DNA of 64,000 bases, from contig JAFYBN010000054.1 of the NCBI GenBank assembly GCA_017540175.1, positions 1-64,000 on the forward strand, written 5' to 3'. The notes beneath the pieces are model-generated. The model ran no database searches. It saw only the letters and a list, made by a program, of their open reading frames with translations, and was not told the DNA's origin. Positions 45,018 through 54,629 of the stretch are shown in pieces. Made by a program: the position numbers and the translations under genes. Positions within the stretch are counted from its first letter, which is position 1, and each line of letters starts with the position of its first letter. The DNA is from Clostridia bacterium. GTDB taxonomy: Bacteria > Bacillota > Clostridia > Oscillospirales > CAG-272.

Positions 45018-45680
45018 TCAGAAGAACAAAAAAGAGTTTTCCGTATTCCGGGAAAGCGCGCAGCTTCCCGCTTTGATCGCGTCGAGCGCTTCTTTCAGAA
45101 GTCCGAGGCTGCGGCATTCCGTTTCCTCAACGTCCGAAAACCATTCGGCGAGGATGCGGTCCGCCTCGAGCAGCGCGCCGTCGTACTGCTCCCTTGTGAC
45201 GTCTCCCGCGGCGAGGGCGTCGTCGAGCTCGTCCCGGTCGTCGACGAAGAGGTCTCCGGCGGGCGTCGCGATCACGTCGAGGTATTTGTCCACATACGCC
45301 GCGACGCCGTCTTCGTCGTATTCGATCCGCTCGATCACGTCGACGTACCACGCCGACACGCGAAACGGGGGGTGCTCCGCGCAGTCCCCGCCCATGGGGT
45401 CGTCCGGTGCGGAGCCGCCGGGTGCGGGGTTGCCGGGGGCGGGCACGAACATGACCGTGATCAGCCTCTCCGTCCCCGCGGGCGCGAGCTGGAGCCAGAC
45501 CATGCCCTTGCCCGTAACCGCGGTCGGACCCGCCTTCTCAAAGTTCCAGTACGTGTCCCCCTCGCCCGCCAGCTCGATGAGGCACGCGAGGCCTTTGAAA
45601 TCCGCGCCGTTCAGTTCCGTTTGGTAGTAGGGAAAGCGGAAAAATCCCCACGTGTCGCGGTCGAGTCTTTTTCTTTTCAT
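45018..45680 (-). CDS. DUF402-family protein
   Basis: A 220-residue cytoplasmic protein with the DUF402 pattern: 'DTWGFFRFPYYQT' at the start, 'VSAWYVDVIERIEYDEDGV', 'YVDKYLDVIATPAGDLFVDDRDELDDAL' (shown here in parts: KYLDVI, GDLFVDDRDELD) and a helical end. Some family members hydrolyse nucleoside phosphates or phosphoric anhydrides; the role here is not known. The ATG at 45680 has GAGGA 11 bases upstream; the frame extends 13 codons further without a ribosome site. An Ala/Gly/Pro-rich insertion (about 80-100, 'PAPGNPAPGGSAPDD') interrupts the domain. Confidence 0.8.
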   Translation of the reverse strand: MKRKRLDRDTWGFFRFPYYQTELNGADFKGLACLIELAGEGDTYWNFEKAGPTAVTGKGMVWLQLAPAGTERLITVMFVPAPGNPAPGGSAPDDPMGGDCAEHPPFRVSAWYVDVIERIEYDEDGVAAYVDKYLDVIATPAGDLFVDDRDELDDALAAGDVTREQYDGALLEADRILAEWFSDVEETECRSLGLLKEALDAIKAGSCALSRNTENSFLFF

Positions 45681-45849
45681 ATTCTCAAATTCCTCAAAAC
45701 AAACCGAAGACGGTTTCACCGCCCGCGCGGGTCACGCCGTCTTCGTTTTTTCGTTCTGCCCGTCCGATGCCGCCGGGCGTCGGGCGCATCGGTCTCCCCG
45801 AAGCCGGTGCCGGGTCAAGCGCGGTTCTTCGGGTTTCGTTCTGCCGGAA

Positions 45850-47475
45850 TTACGGATAATTCGAGAAATTGCAGCCGTCGAAAGCTTTTTCGCCGATCAT
45901 CTTCACATTGTCGGGAATCGTCAGGCTGCCCGTGAAGCCGCTGCAGTTGAAAAACGCGTATTCCCCGATCTTCCACACGCCGTTCCCGATCGTCAGGCTG
46001 CCCGTGAAACCGCTGCAGCCGAAAAACGCATGCGCCGCGATGATCGCCACGCTGTCCGGGATCGTCAGACTGCCCGTGAAGCCGCTGCAGCCGAAAAACG
46101 CGTTTTCCCCGATCGTCGTCACGCTGTCCCCGATCGTCAGACTGCCCGTGAAGCCGCGGCAGCTGAGAAACGCGTAGTCCCCGATCGTCGTCACGCCGTT
46201 CGGGATCGTCAGACTGCCCGTAAAGCCGGAGCATCTGTCAAACGCATAGTTCCCGATCGTCGTCACGCTGTCCGGGATCGTCAAACTGCCCGTAAAGCCG
46301 CACTGCGTGAACGCGGATTCCCCGATCTCCGTCACACCGCCCGAAATCGTCAGACTGCCCGTGAAGCCGCTGCAGAGACAAAATGCCCCGGTCCCGATCG
46401 TCCTCACGCCGTCCGGAATCGTCAGACTGCCCGTAAAACCGCCGCACCCCAAAAACGCGCTGATCCCGATCGTCGTCACGCTGTCCGGGATCGTCAGACT
46501 TCCCGTGAAGCCTCGGCAGCCGGTAAACGCGTTATCCCCGATCGTTGTCACGCCGTCCGGAATCGTCAGACTGCCCGTGAAGCCGCTGCAGTTGGCAAAC
46601 GCCCCGGCTCCGATCGACGTCACGCTGTCCGGAATCGTCAGACTGCCCGTGAAGCCGCGGCAGCCGGAAAACGCGTCTTTCCCGATCGTCGTCACGCTGT
46701 TCGGGATCGTCAGGCTGCCCGTGAAGCCGCTGCACCCCGCAAACGCATGGTCCCCGATCGTCGTCACGCTGTCCGGAATCGTCAGACTGCCTGTGAAGCC
46801 GCCGCCTCCTGAAAATGCACTATCTCCGATCTTCGTCACACAGGAAGATATCGTCAGGCTGCCCGTGAAGCCGCCGCAGCCGTTAAACGCACGGTCCCCG
46901 ATCTCCGTCACGCTGTCCGGGATCGTCAGGCTCCCCGTGAAGCCGCCGCAGTTTTGAAACGTCCTATTCCCGATCGTCGTAACGCTGGAAGGTATCGTCA
47001 GGCTCCCCGTGAAGCCGGTACAGAACTCAAACGCGCCCTCGCCGATCGTCGTCACGCTGTCCGGAATCGTCAAGACGCCCGTGAAGCCGACGCAGTCCTT
47101 AAAAGCAAAACTCCCGATCCCGGTAATATTCCCGGTCATGACAAGGCTTTTGATCGACTTCTTACAGTCCATCCACGGAGCAGCGGCGGCGCCTTTTTCT
47201 GCGTAATCCCACATGTCCCCGTTTCCGTACACGGACAGAACGCCGTCCTTGTAAAGACGCCAAAAAACGCCGTCGCCGCACTGCCCTTCGGCGACAATCG
47301 GCGGCGTACCGCCGGATTCGTCGCGGGGCGGCCTGCATTCGGTTTTCCGGCTTTTATCGCCGAACGCGTTTGTCTGCCTGCCTTCGTCTTTTGACGTCCC
47401 TCCGCCGTCCTTCCCCGCACGTCCCGCCCTGCGGAACGGCAGAGCCTCAAGAAGCAGAGAAATCAGATTTTTCAC
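45850..47475 (-). CDS. BspA-like leucine-rich-repeat protein 2, no signal peptide
   Basis: A 541-residue protein starting at GTG with GGAG 6 bases upstream. The cap module 'EGQCGDGVFWRLYKDGVLSVYG' is at about residues 63-92. Residues 131-541 are 17 successive repeats beginning 'FTGSLTI', nearly all of 24 residues and very uniform ('SVTTIG', 'AF', 'C'). Unlike its three relatives here, the N-terminus shows no hydrophobic signal or lipobox, and the array ends abruptly after the last repeat ('CNFSNYP') without a closing domain. It lies 55 bases after atpC with no terminator between, so it may be read from the atp operon. Loss of a signal sequence or an intracellular role are both possible. Confidence 0.88.
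   Translation of the reverse strand: MKNLISLLLEALPFRRAGRAGKDGGGTSKDEGRQTNAFGDKSRKTECRPPRDESGGTPPIVAEGQCGDGVFWRLYKDGVLSVYGNGDMWDYAEKGAAAAPWMDCKKSIKSLVMTGNITGIGSFAFKDCVGFTGVLTIPDSVTTIGEGAFEFCTGFTGSLTIPSSVTTIGNRTFQNCGGFTGSLTIPDSVTEIGDRAFNGCGGFTGSLTISSCVTKIGDSAFSGGGGFTGSLTIPDSVTTIGDHAFAGCSGFTGSLTIPNSVTTIGKDAFSGCRGFTGSLTIPDSVTSIGAGAFANCSGFTGSLTIPDGVTTIGDNAFTGCRGFTGSLTIPDSVTTIGISAFLGCGGFTGSLTIPDGVRTIGTGAFCLCSGFTGSLTISGGVTEIGESAFTQCGFTGSLTIPDSVTTIGNYAFDRCSGFTGSLTIPNGVTTIGDYAFLSCRGFTGSLTIGDSVTTIGENAFFGCSGFTGSLTIPDSVAIIAAHAFFGCSGFTGSLTIGNGVWKIGEYAFFNCSGFTGSLTIPDNVKMIGEKAFDGCNFSNYP
45860..47085. repeat. 72-bp tandem repeat array inside the BspA-like gene 2
   Basis: Seventeen in-frame units of about 72 bp, one of them 69 bp, with highly similar DNA: each contains ATCGTCAGRCTGCCCGTGAA (plus-strand reading). 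Such an array can expand or shrink by recombination without breaking the frame. Open frames on the opposite strand here are a by-product of the period being a multiple of three. Confidence 0.9.
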
Positions 47476-47530
47476 GAGGTACTCCTTTTCTGTGCTGTGT
47501 TCGCAGAAAGTACGCCTTCGGGGGTTTTTG

Positions 47531-47827
47531 TCATTCCCCGCGCGGGTCCTTTCCCGTCAGCACGCGCACCGTGTTCTCCGAAACGACGGCTATGCCGCCC
47601 TCGAGCTGGCAGGACAGCACGGGTTTCCCGTCCGCGAACGCTTCGATTTTTCCGGGGAATACCGCCATCAGGGCGTCCGTATGCCCGCGGCGGATGCCCA
47701 CGGTACCGCCCGGGGCCCCCCCGTCTTTGGGATCCGGCACGGGCAGGCGCACGGAATCGCATTCGACCCGGCAGACCTCCCCGTCCGGCGTGAGTACGGA
47801 GAGCGTGATCGGTCTTTTCTCGTCCAT
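47531..47827 (-). CDS. atpC: ATP synthase epsilon subunit, short form
   Basis: A 98-residue subunit of the F1 central stalk. It contains the N-terminal beta-sandwich only ('LSVLTPDGEV', 'GIRRGHTDALMAVFPG', 'GGIAVVSENTVRVLT'). The usual C-terminal helical hairpin, about 40 residues, is missing. That hairpin inhibits rotation in many bacteria, so this enzyme should lack that brake. It begins 1 base after the atpD stop and is the last recognised atp gene. Confidence 0.88.
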   Translation of the reverse strand: MDEKRPITLSVLTPDGEVCRVECDSVRLPVPDPKDGGAPGGTVGIRRGHTDALMAVFPGKIEAFADGKPVLSCQLEGGIAVVSENTVRVLTGKDPRGE

Positions 47828-47828
47828 A

Positions 47829-49229
<1,401 letters not shown>

Positions 49230-50222
49230 TCAGTCCTCCGATTTCCTTGGATTGATGGCGGGGGCGGGATCGTTCTTCCGCGCCCCGGCGGTTTCGATCA
49301 CGCCTGCCGTGACCTCGCTCTGCCGTCTGCGGCTGATGTCCGATTCGAGCGACGCGGCGTTTTGTTCCGCGTTGTCCGACGCCGTCCGCATGGCGACGAG
49401 GGTCGCCGCCTGCGCGGCCGCCGCATTTTCGAGCACGGTCCCGTAAAAGTCCGCCGAAACGCATGTGTCGGCGGCGGCGCGCAGGACCGCGTCCCGGTTC
49501 GGGACGAACAAAACGTCGTCCGGCGGGGAGGTTTTTTTCTTTCCGCCCGGCGCGCCGAACAGGGTGTGCTTTTTTTCTTTGAGTGTCCCGTCGTCCGCGG
49601 GTGTCTCCGTCTCCTGAACGAGGGGCAGCAGGACGCGGGTCGACGGCGTCTGCGTGAGCATATTGACAAAGGAAAGCGAAATCACCTCGACCGAGGAGAC
49701 CTCGCCCGCGCCGAACAGCGCAAGCGCTTCCGCGAGGATCGCGGCGGCGTCCTCTGCCGCGGGAACGTCGGGGAGATCGAACTCCCGGCGGATCCGGTTT
49801 TTCGCCCCCGGCGGGCACTGCTCGCGAAACCGGTTCACGGCGTGCCGTCCCGCGACGATCAAAAGGGGCAGGGGGACCCCCCCGCGAAAAGACCGCGGGC
49901 GGGCTTCCCCCTCCGCCTCTTCTATCAGCCGGTCCGCGAAATCGTAAAGCCGCACGTTCGCGCCGCCGGACAGACCGCGGTTCGCGCCGAGCAGCACGAA
50001 GCAGCGGGGCGCGTCCGGCGATTTCACCGGGTACGCCTCGGCAAGCGCCGCGCCGAATTTCGTTTTCAGCTCACGGGCGGCGGAGGCGTACGCCTCGTAT
50101 CCGTTCAGGCTGCCGCTGATCCGGGCGAATTTCACCGCGGACGCCGTTTTGAGAGCCCCCGCGAGCTGCCCGGTCATGCGGACGCTTTCGAGCTTTTTTT
50201 TCAGTTCTCTGAGGCTCGCCAT
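49230..50222 (-). CDS. atpG: ATP synthase gamma subunit
   Basis: A 330-residue rotor subunit, longer than the usual 285 or so. The N-terminal helix 'LRELKKKLESV' and the C-terminal helix ending 'RRRQSEVTAGVIETAGA' (RQ conserved) form the coiled-coil axle. An extra hydrophilic stretch of about 35 residues lies at about 190-225 ('DDGTLKEKKHTLFGAPGG'), and the C-terminal tail is longer by about 15. The ATG overlaps the alpha stop (TAATG), so the two are coupled. Confidence 0.92.
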   Translation of the reverse strand: MASLRELKKKLESVRMTGQLAGALKTASAVKFARISGSLNGYEAYASAARELKTKFGAALAEAYPVKSPDAPRCFVLLGANRGLSGGANVRLYDFADRLIEEAEGEARPRSFRGGVPLPLLIVAGRHAVNRFREQCPPGAKNRIRREFDLPDVPAAEDAAAILAEALALFGAGEVSSVEVISLSFVNMLTQTPSTRVLLPLVQETETPADDGTLKEKKHTLFGAPGGKKKTSPPDDVLFVPNRDAVLRAAADTCVSADFYGTVLENAAAAQAATLVAMRTASDNAEQNAASLESDISRRRQSEVTAGVIETAGARKNDPAPAINPRKSED

Positions 50223-52456
50223 TATGCGGCCTCCGTTGACGCGCGCTCCACGCACGCGGCGACCGCGTCGCGCAGCTGTCCGCGCTCGTCATCCGTCAGC
50301 TTTTTGCCCGCGGAAAGGAGGCGGACGATTTCGGGATGTTCCTTTTCCATCCGCTCGCTCAGACGGAGGGCGAAATTCTCCATGTCCTCCGGGTCCGTCC
50401 CAACGGCGAAGCCCTCGGACACGGCAAAGATGAGCAAGGTCTCCTGCCAGTCCGGAACGGGCGCGTACCGGCGCTGGCGAAGCGCCGCCATCATGCGGCT
50501 GCCCGCCTCGAGCACGCGCCGGGTGGAGGCGTCCACATCCGCGCCGAACTGCGTAAAGCCCTCAAGCTCCCGGTATTGGGCAAGGTCCATGCGCAGACGC
50601 CCGGACACCTGCTTCATGAATTTCGTCTGCGCCGCGCCGCCCACGCGGGACACGGAAAGCCCCACGTTCACGGCAGGCCGCTGACCCTCGTTGAACAGAT
50701 CGGAATCGAGGAAGATCTGTCCGTCCGTAATGGAGATCACATTGGTCGGGATATAGGCGGAAATGTCGCCCGCCTGTGTTTCGATGATGGGAAGCGCGGT
50801 CATGGAGCCGCCCCCCATTTCCGGGGAAAGCTGGGCGGCGCGTTCCAGAAGACGCGCGTGCAGATAGAAGATGTCGCCGGGGTACGCCTCGCGGCCGGAG
50901 GGTCTGCCGAGCAGGAGGGAGAGCTCGCGGTACGCCACGGCGTGCTTTGAGAGATCGTCGTAGACGACGAGCGCGTCCCTGCCCCCGTACATGAAGTATT
51001 CCGCCATGGCGCAGCCCGCGAAGGGCGCGATATACTGGAAGGAAGCGGAAGAAGACGCGGGCGCGCACACGATGACGGTGTAATCCATCGCGCCGAGCTT
51101 TTCGAGCCGGTCGCGGATCTCGGTGACAGTGGAATCCTTCTGGCCGATCGCGACGTAGACGCAGACGGTGCCCGTGCCCTTCTGGCTCAGAATGGCGTCC
51201 ACGGCGAGGGAGGTCTTGCCCGTCTGCCGGTCGCCGATGATGAGCTCGCGCTGACCGCGCCCGATGGGGACGAGCGCGTCCACGGCGCGGATGCCGGTAT
51301 GCAGGGGGCGGGAAACCGCCGCGCGGTCCGGAATGGACGGGGAGGGGCGCTCAATGGGCATGCGCTCCGCGGTGAAAATGCGGCCCCTGCCGTCGAGGGC
51401 GTGACCGAGCGGATCCACCACCCGTCCGAGCAGGGCGTCACCCACGGGGACGGACGCGATGCGGCCCACGCGGCGAACCTTCGTCCCGCTTTCCACGCGC
51501 TCATACTGGCCGTAGATCACGCAGCCGATGCGGTCCGCTTCGATGTCGAGGACCATGCCGCGCTCGCCGCTCTCGAATTCCACGACCTCGCCGTACATGA
51601 TATCGGCAAGACCGTCCATCCAGCAGATGCCGTCGGAGACGCTGAGCACGCGCCCGAGCTGGAATTCACTGACGCCGTATTTCCTTACGAAGAGCGAGTC
51701 GTGGAGCCCCTCGAGGAGCTGCTGTGCGCTCTCGTCCCCTCTGAGGTTCTGCGTCTCCATGTCAAGGCGGAGGCGGTAGAGCAGGTCCGCGCCGGTGAAG
51801 TCGTACACCGTGTCGCCGACGCGGAAGCGGAATCCGGCGATGAGCTCGGGATCCTCCCGGACCCAGTAGGACGGTTTTCCGCCGACCTCGGCGAGCATTT
51901 CCTCCGCGCGGCGTCCGATGCGGTCCACGATATTCTGCGGGAGGGGATGGGCGGAGGTGAGCGTCACGTAGAGGACGTCATGCCTTGTCAGGTAGGCGAT
52001 GTCGCCGGGGGTGATCTCCATGCGGGAGACGATCTCGTCGGCGACCTCCTCTTCCCGGACGCGGAACGCCTTCTGAAAGGGCTCCTGCGCCATGAGCTCT
52101 GCGGCGCGCTTTACGACGGCGGAGATCATGCTCTCCCTTGTGTCCGCGAGCATGTCGCGGCGCAGGCTGTTTTTGGTTTCCGCGGTCTTTTCGTCACACA
52201 GGGCGGCGTTCTTCTCCGCGTTCTCCCGGATCGCGCGAAGCTGCGCTTCGACGGACTCCGGCAGGGCGTCGGAAAAAGAAGCCGGGATCCCGGGGAGGCT
52301 CGGCTCGCTGTTTTCGATGCGCTGTGCCTCGTCCAGCTCCCGGCCGATGCGCTCGCGGCGCGACCGGAAGATGGAGACGATCGTCTTTCTGCCGAACAGC
52401 AGGATGACGGCCGCGAGAATCAAAAAATTGATGAGAGAATAGACAAAAATCATCAT
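50222..52456 (-). CDS. atpA: Fused ATP synthase b'-delta-alpha subunit
   Basis: One uninterrupted frame of 744 residues. Residues 5-22 are a membrane helix followed by a b-type segment ('RSRRERIGRELDEAQ'). Residues about 65-150 are a charged helix. Residues about 160-232 match the delta C-terminal domain ('VTLTSAHPLPQNIVDRI', 'EDPELIAGFRFRVGDTVYD'). Residues about 240-744 are a full alpha subunit with Walker A 'GDRQTGKT' (408-415) and 'SVSRVGGAAQ'. No separate atpH exists in the operon, so delta is supplied here. b'-delta fusions are known in mycobacteria; attachment to alpha is not something I know. An internal ATG (Met233, 51760) would give a 512-residue alpha of normal size but has no ribosome site. 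Confidence 0.93.
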   Translation of the reverse strand: MMIFVYSLINFLILAAVILLFGRKTIVSIFRSRRERIGRELDEAQRIENSEPSLPGIPASFSDALPESVEAQLRAIRENAEKNAALCDEKTAETKNSLRRDMLADTRESMISAVVKRAAELMAQEPFQKAFRVREEEVADEIVSRMEITPGDIAYLTRHDVLYVTLTSAHPLPQNIVDRIGRRAEEMLAEVGGKPSYWVREDPELIAGFRFRVGDTVYDFTGADLLYRLRLDMETQNLRGDESAQQLLEGLHDSLFVRKYGVSEFQLGRVLSVSDGICWMDGLADIMYGEVVEFESGERGMVLDIEADRIGCVIYGQYERVESGTKVRRVGRIASVPVGDALLGRVVDPLGHALDGRGRIFTAERMPIERPSPSIPDRAAVSRPLHTGIRAVDALVPIGRGQRELIIGDRQTGKTSLAVDAILSQKGTGTVCVYVAIGQKDSTVTEIRDRLEKLGAMDYTVIVCAPASSSASFQYIAPFAGCAMAEYFMYGGRDALVVYDDLSKHAVAYRELSLLLGRPSGREAYPGDIFYLHARLLERAAQLSPEMGGGSMTALPIIETQAGDISAYIPTNVISITDGQIFLDSDLFNEGQRPAVNVGLSVSRVGGAAQTKFMKQVSGRLRMDLAQYRELEGFTQFGADVDASTRRVLEAGSRMMAALRQRRYAPVPDWQETLLIFAVSEGFAVGTDPEDMENFALRLSERMEKEHPEIVRLLSAGKKLTDDERGQLRDAVAACVERASTEAA

Positions 52457-52460
52457 GGCT

Positions 52461-52922
52461 TCAGTCCCTCGGTCCTTCGGCCCGTTGATCCGTCGGACGC
52501 TCTCTCCCGCCGGTCAGCGCGGAAAGCCAGTCCTCGGCAAAGCGGTCCGCGTTCGATTCGAGGATGCGGGAGAGTTCTTCCTTTTCACGCGCAAGCGCCG
52601 CGCGGCAGGCGGCGGTTTCTTCCTCGCCGCGGCGGACGGCGTCCGACACAAGCCGGTCGGCGTCGGCGCGGGCGGCGGCAAGCGCCTGTCCCGCGAGGGA
52701 GGCGGTATGCGCCTCCTGCTCCGCGTGAAAGCGCTCAAGCGCCTCCTGCGCCTCGGCGGCGGCGCGCTCCGCGGCGGCTTTCTTTTCCGCCGCCGCGCGG
52801 ACGCGCTCCCCGCGTTTGTCCATGAACGCGAGCATCGGTTTGAAGAGCAGATTGTTCAAAATGAGGACGAGCGCCCCGAAGCAGATGACGGTCCAGAGAA
52901 GCACGGGCAGTTGAACGGTCAT
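52461..52922 (-). CDS. atpF: ATP synthase b subunit
   Basis: A 153-residue stator subunit: a membrane helix at about 7-27, then one long Ala/Glu/Arg-rich helix ('AAAEKKAAAERAAAEAQEAL'). The ATG at 52922 follows GAGGAGG and gives the proper length; the frame runs further upstream into atpE without meaning. A second b-like segment is carried by the fused gene that starts 4 bases downstream, so the stator may be b with b'. Confidence 0.92.
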   Translation of the reverse strand: MTVQLPVLLWTVICFGALVLILNNLLFKPMLAFMDKRGERVRAAAEKKAAAERAAAEAQEALERFHAEQEAHTASLAGQALAAARADADRLVSDAVRRGEEETAACRAALAREKEELSRILESNADRFAEDWLSALTGGRERPTDQRAEGPRD

Positions 52923-52933
52923 CCCGGACCTCC

Positions 52934-53164
52934 TCAGACCTTCGCCGCCAGCATGAATCCGATGAGCAGGCCGTAGATGGTGAGAGCCTCCATCAGAGAC
53001 AGGGCGATGATGAGGGTGGAGCGGATGTCCTTTGCCGCGTCGGGCTGACGGGCAATGCTTTCCATGGCGGCTTTCGCGGCAAGGCCCTGCCCGAGGGCGG
53101 GGAAGATGGTGCTCACCGAGATGGAGAGCGCGGCGGCGAGTGCGATGATGGCGGAGGAATCCAT
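52934..53164 (-). CDS. atpE: ATP synthase c subunit
   Basis: A 76-residue hairpin of two membrane helices, forming the rotor ring. Pro22 and Gln26 ('FPALGQG') are in helix 1, the polar loop is 'ARQPD', and the ion-binding Glu59 lies in 'LMEALTIYG' of helix 2. The residue after Glu is Ala, not the Ser/Thr of sodium-type rings, and 'EALTIYG' matches the chloroplast-type proton ring, so proton coupling is favoured. The ATG at 53164 has AAGGAG 8 bases upstream. It is separated from atpB by 1465 bases. Confidence 0.95.
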   Translation of the reverse strand: MDSSAIIALAAALSISVSTIFPALGQGLAAKAAMESIARQPDAAKDIRSTLIIALSLMEALTIYGLLIGFMLAAKV

Positions 53165-53728
53165 AATACAAACTCCTTTTCGGAATTGAATTTCGGGTTT
53201 GAGTTTTTTGGTATGGCGGTATCTAAGGTACAAACGCTGCGCGTTTGGGAACGAATTTTTGTCCTACGCGGACGGCGCAGGGAGGGGACCAGCTCAGGCC
53301 GCAGGTCCCCTCCCTGAGGGTCCCATTGGCCATGCAATCTGTTGTTCTTGATACTCAGAAGCGGCTCCGATTCGTTTGCGGCACGTATCAGCCGAAGCTT
53401 TCAGCGACTGCGGCTCTCGAATCGTCAGCCGAAACATTGCAATTCGCGCTCGCGCGAATTGCCGCGATCCAAATTCGCGAATAACACGGCGCGGGTGGCT
53501 GTCAGCGGAAGTTTGGAGTGCATCTTCGCGGCCTGAAGTTTGCGTTTATCTGCTAAGCATTTTACCGTTTCAGCGCGACGATACAGTCAGCTTCCGTTGT
53601 TCGAATAGCGAACGCGAGTTAGGAATCCTGCGGAGCCGCGATAAAGAGAATGCTGTTTTATGCTGTCGCTGTCGCGAGAATGGGATACTCCCTTCGGCCT
53701 GTTTTCTCTTCAAAAGTAGTAATGATCA
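53165..53728. other. Non-coding, less GC-rich segment within the atp operon
   Basis: No credible gene. It holds a perfect 13-bp inverted repeat (53278-53290 and 53304-53316, CAGGGAGGGGACC) and a perfect 10-bp one (53439-53448 and 53453-53462, GCAATTCGCG with a CTCG loop). Neither is followed by a T-run. No strong minus-strand promoter for atpE was found, so atpE and later genes may depend on read-through. Base composition becomes clearly richer in A and T towards the inserted gene. Confidence 0.6.
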
Positions 53729-54529
53729 TTATCGAATGCGAAATACTATGGTTTCACCGTCAAAAAGACTAATTCCAGATTTGTTACCGCTAAAAGTGAT
53801 TCTAAGTGGGATGTTAGTGTTTTTTTCGATTTCTAACGGAACATCCCCAAATATTACTATTTCGATAGATGATCCTTTGGGCTCGAAATAGTGGTATCGA
53901 TATTCATAAGAACTCCCGGACAATCCCAATTTATACATATATCCATCGTCATAATCAGCTTGTACCTGTAATAAGTCGGTGCTAAATAGTGTTTTTGTTT
54001 TTCCGATGTAGTTCAAAGTGAATTTCACCCACAAATAACATCTGTCTTCACCGGCTGCTGAAACGTTGATTGCAGTTGTGTCGTCATTGGTTGGAAGAAC
54101 TTCCCTATCATCATTATCTGAATACCAATAAGATGCGCCCCGAGAGAATTCAATCCCGTCTAATGTAAGTTCCCAATTTTCAGTTTTGACCGTATCTCCC
54201 ACTTTTGCTTCCGTCAAAGCTCCAAGTTTTCCTATATAGGTTGGGGCATATGAAACGATTACAACAAGGAGAAAAACGGCAAGCAGAACGAAGAACGCGA
54301 TTTTCCAAGGATTTCTTTTGGCTACGGGCGTACTGCTATCGTTTCCGGTTCGTTCCGGGTTTATGGGTTGTGCCTCATTTCTAATGGGTTCTATGGTTTC
54401 TATTCTGTGTTTCTGGGAAATGCGGTTCAGACAGTCATTGCACAGACAAACATTCACAGTTCGATCCCCACGGGAAATACGCGCAGCTACATCCGCAGGT
54501 TTCTTACAGGCAGCACATTCTTTAGGCAT
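53729..54529 (-). CDS. Inserted AT-rich gene: zinc-finger membrane protein of unknown function
   Basis: A 266-residue protein with an N-terminal four-cysteine zinc-binding segment ('CAACKKPADV' and 'CLCNDCLNRIS', residues 4-36), a membrane helix at about 73-92 and an extracellular beta-sandwich-like domain (about 105-266) similar in style to DUF4352 ('VKTENWELTLDGIEF', 'YLWVKFTLNYIGKT'). Its codons favour A and T, unlike the genes on both sides, and it lies between atpB and atpE where no gene is normally found. This points to recent insertion. There are no transposase, integrase or obvious target-site repeats. It is probably transcribed with the atp genes; no link to ATP synthesis is evident. 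Confidence 0.8.
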   Translation of the reverse strand: MPKECAACKKPADVAARISRGDRTVNVCLCNDCLNRISQKHRIETIEPIRNEAQPINPERTGNDSSTPVAKRNPWKIAFFVLLAVFLLVVIVSYAPTYIGKLGALTEAKVGDTVKTENWELTLDGIEFSRGASYWYSDNDDREVLPTNDDTTAINVSAAGEDRCYLWVKFTLNYIGKTKTLFSTDLLQVQADYDDGYMYKLGLSGSSYEYRYHYFEPKGSSIEIVIFGDVPLEIEKNTNIPLRITFSGNKSGISLFDGETIVFRIR

Positions 54530-54629
54530 CTTTAATCTATCCTCTTATAGAGAAAATGGGGTGGTGGCAGCCGCTCAGTTTTTTCGGTCGATGGATTTTC
54601 CCGATCCGGTTCAGCAGCCGCTGTGCTGC

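Noticed and set aside
45860-47085. Regular 72-bp repeats considered as a CRISPR array
   Set aside because: The repeats have no unique spacers, are in frame with a protein of BspA type and no cas genes are near.
52934-53164. Sodium-coupled c ring
   Set aside because: Pro22 and Gln26 fit sodium rings, but the residue after Glu59 is Ala instead of Ser/Thr, and the helix matches the chloroplast proton type.
53278-53316. Terminator in front of atpE
   Set aside because: The 13-bp inverted repeat is perfect, but no T-run follows on either strand, so intrinsic termination is not supported.
53165-54629. Insertion sequence or transposon in the atp operon
   Set aside because: No transposase, no terminal inverted repeats bounding the segment and no target duplication could be found by eye.
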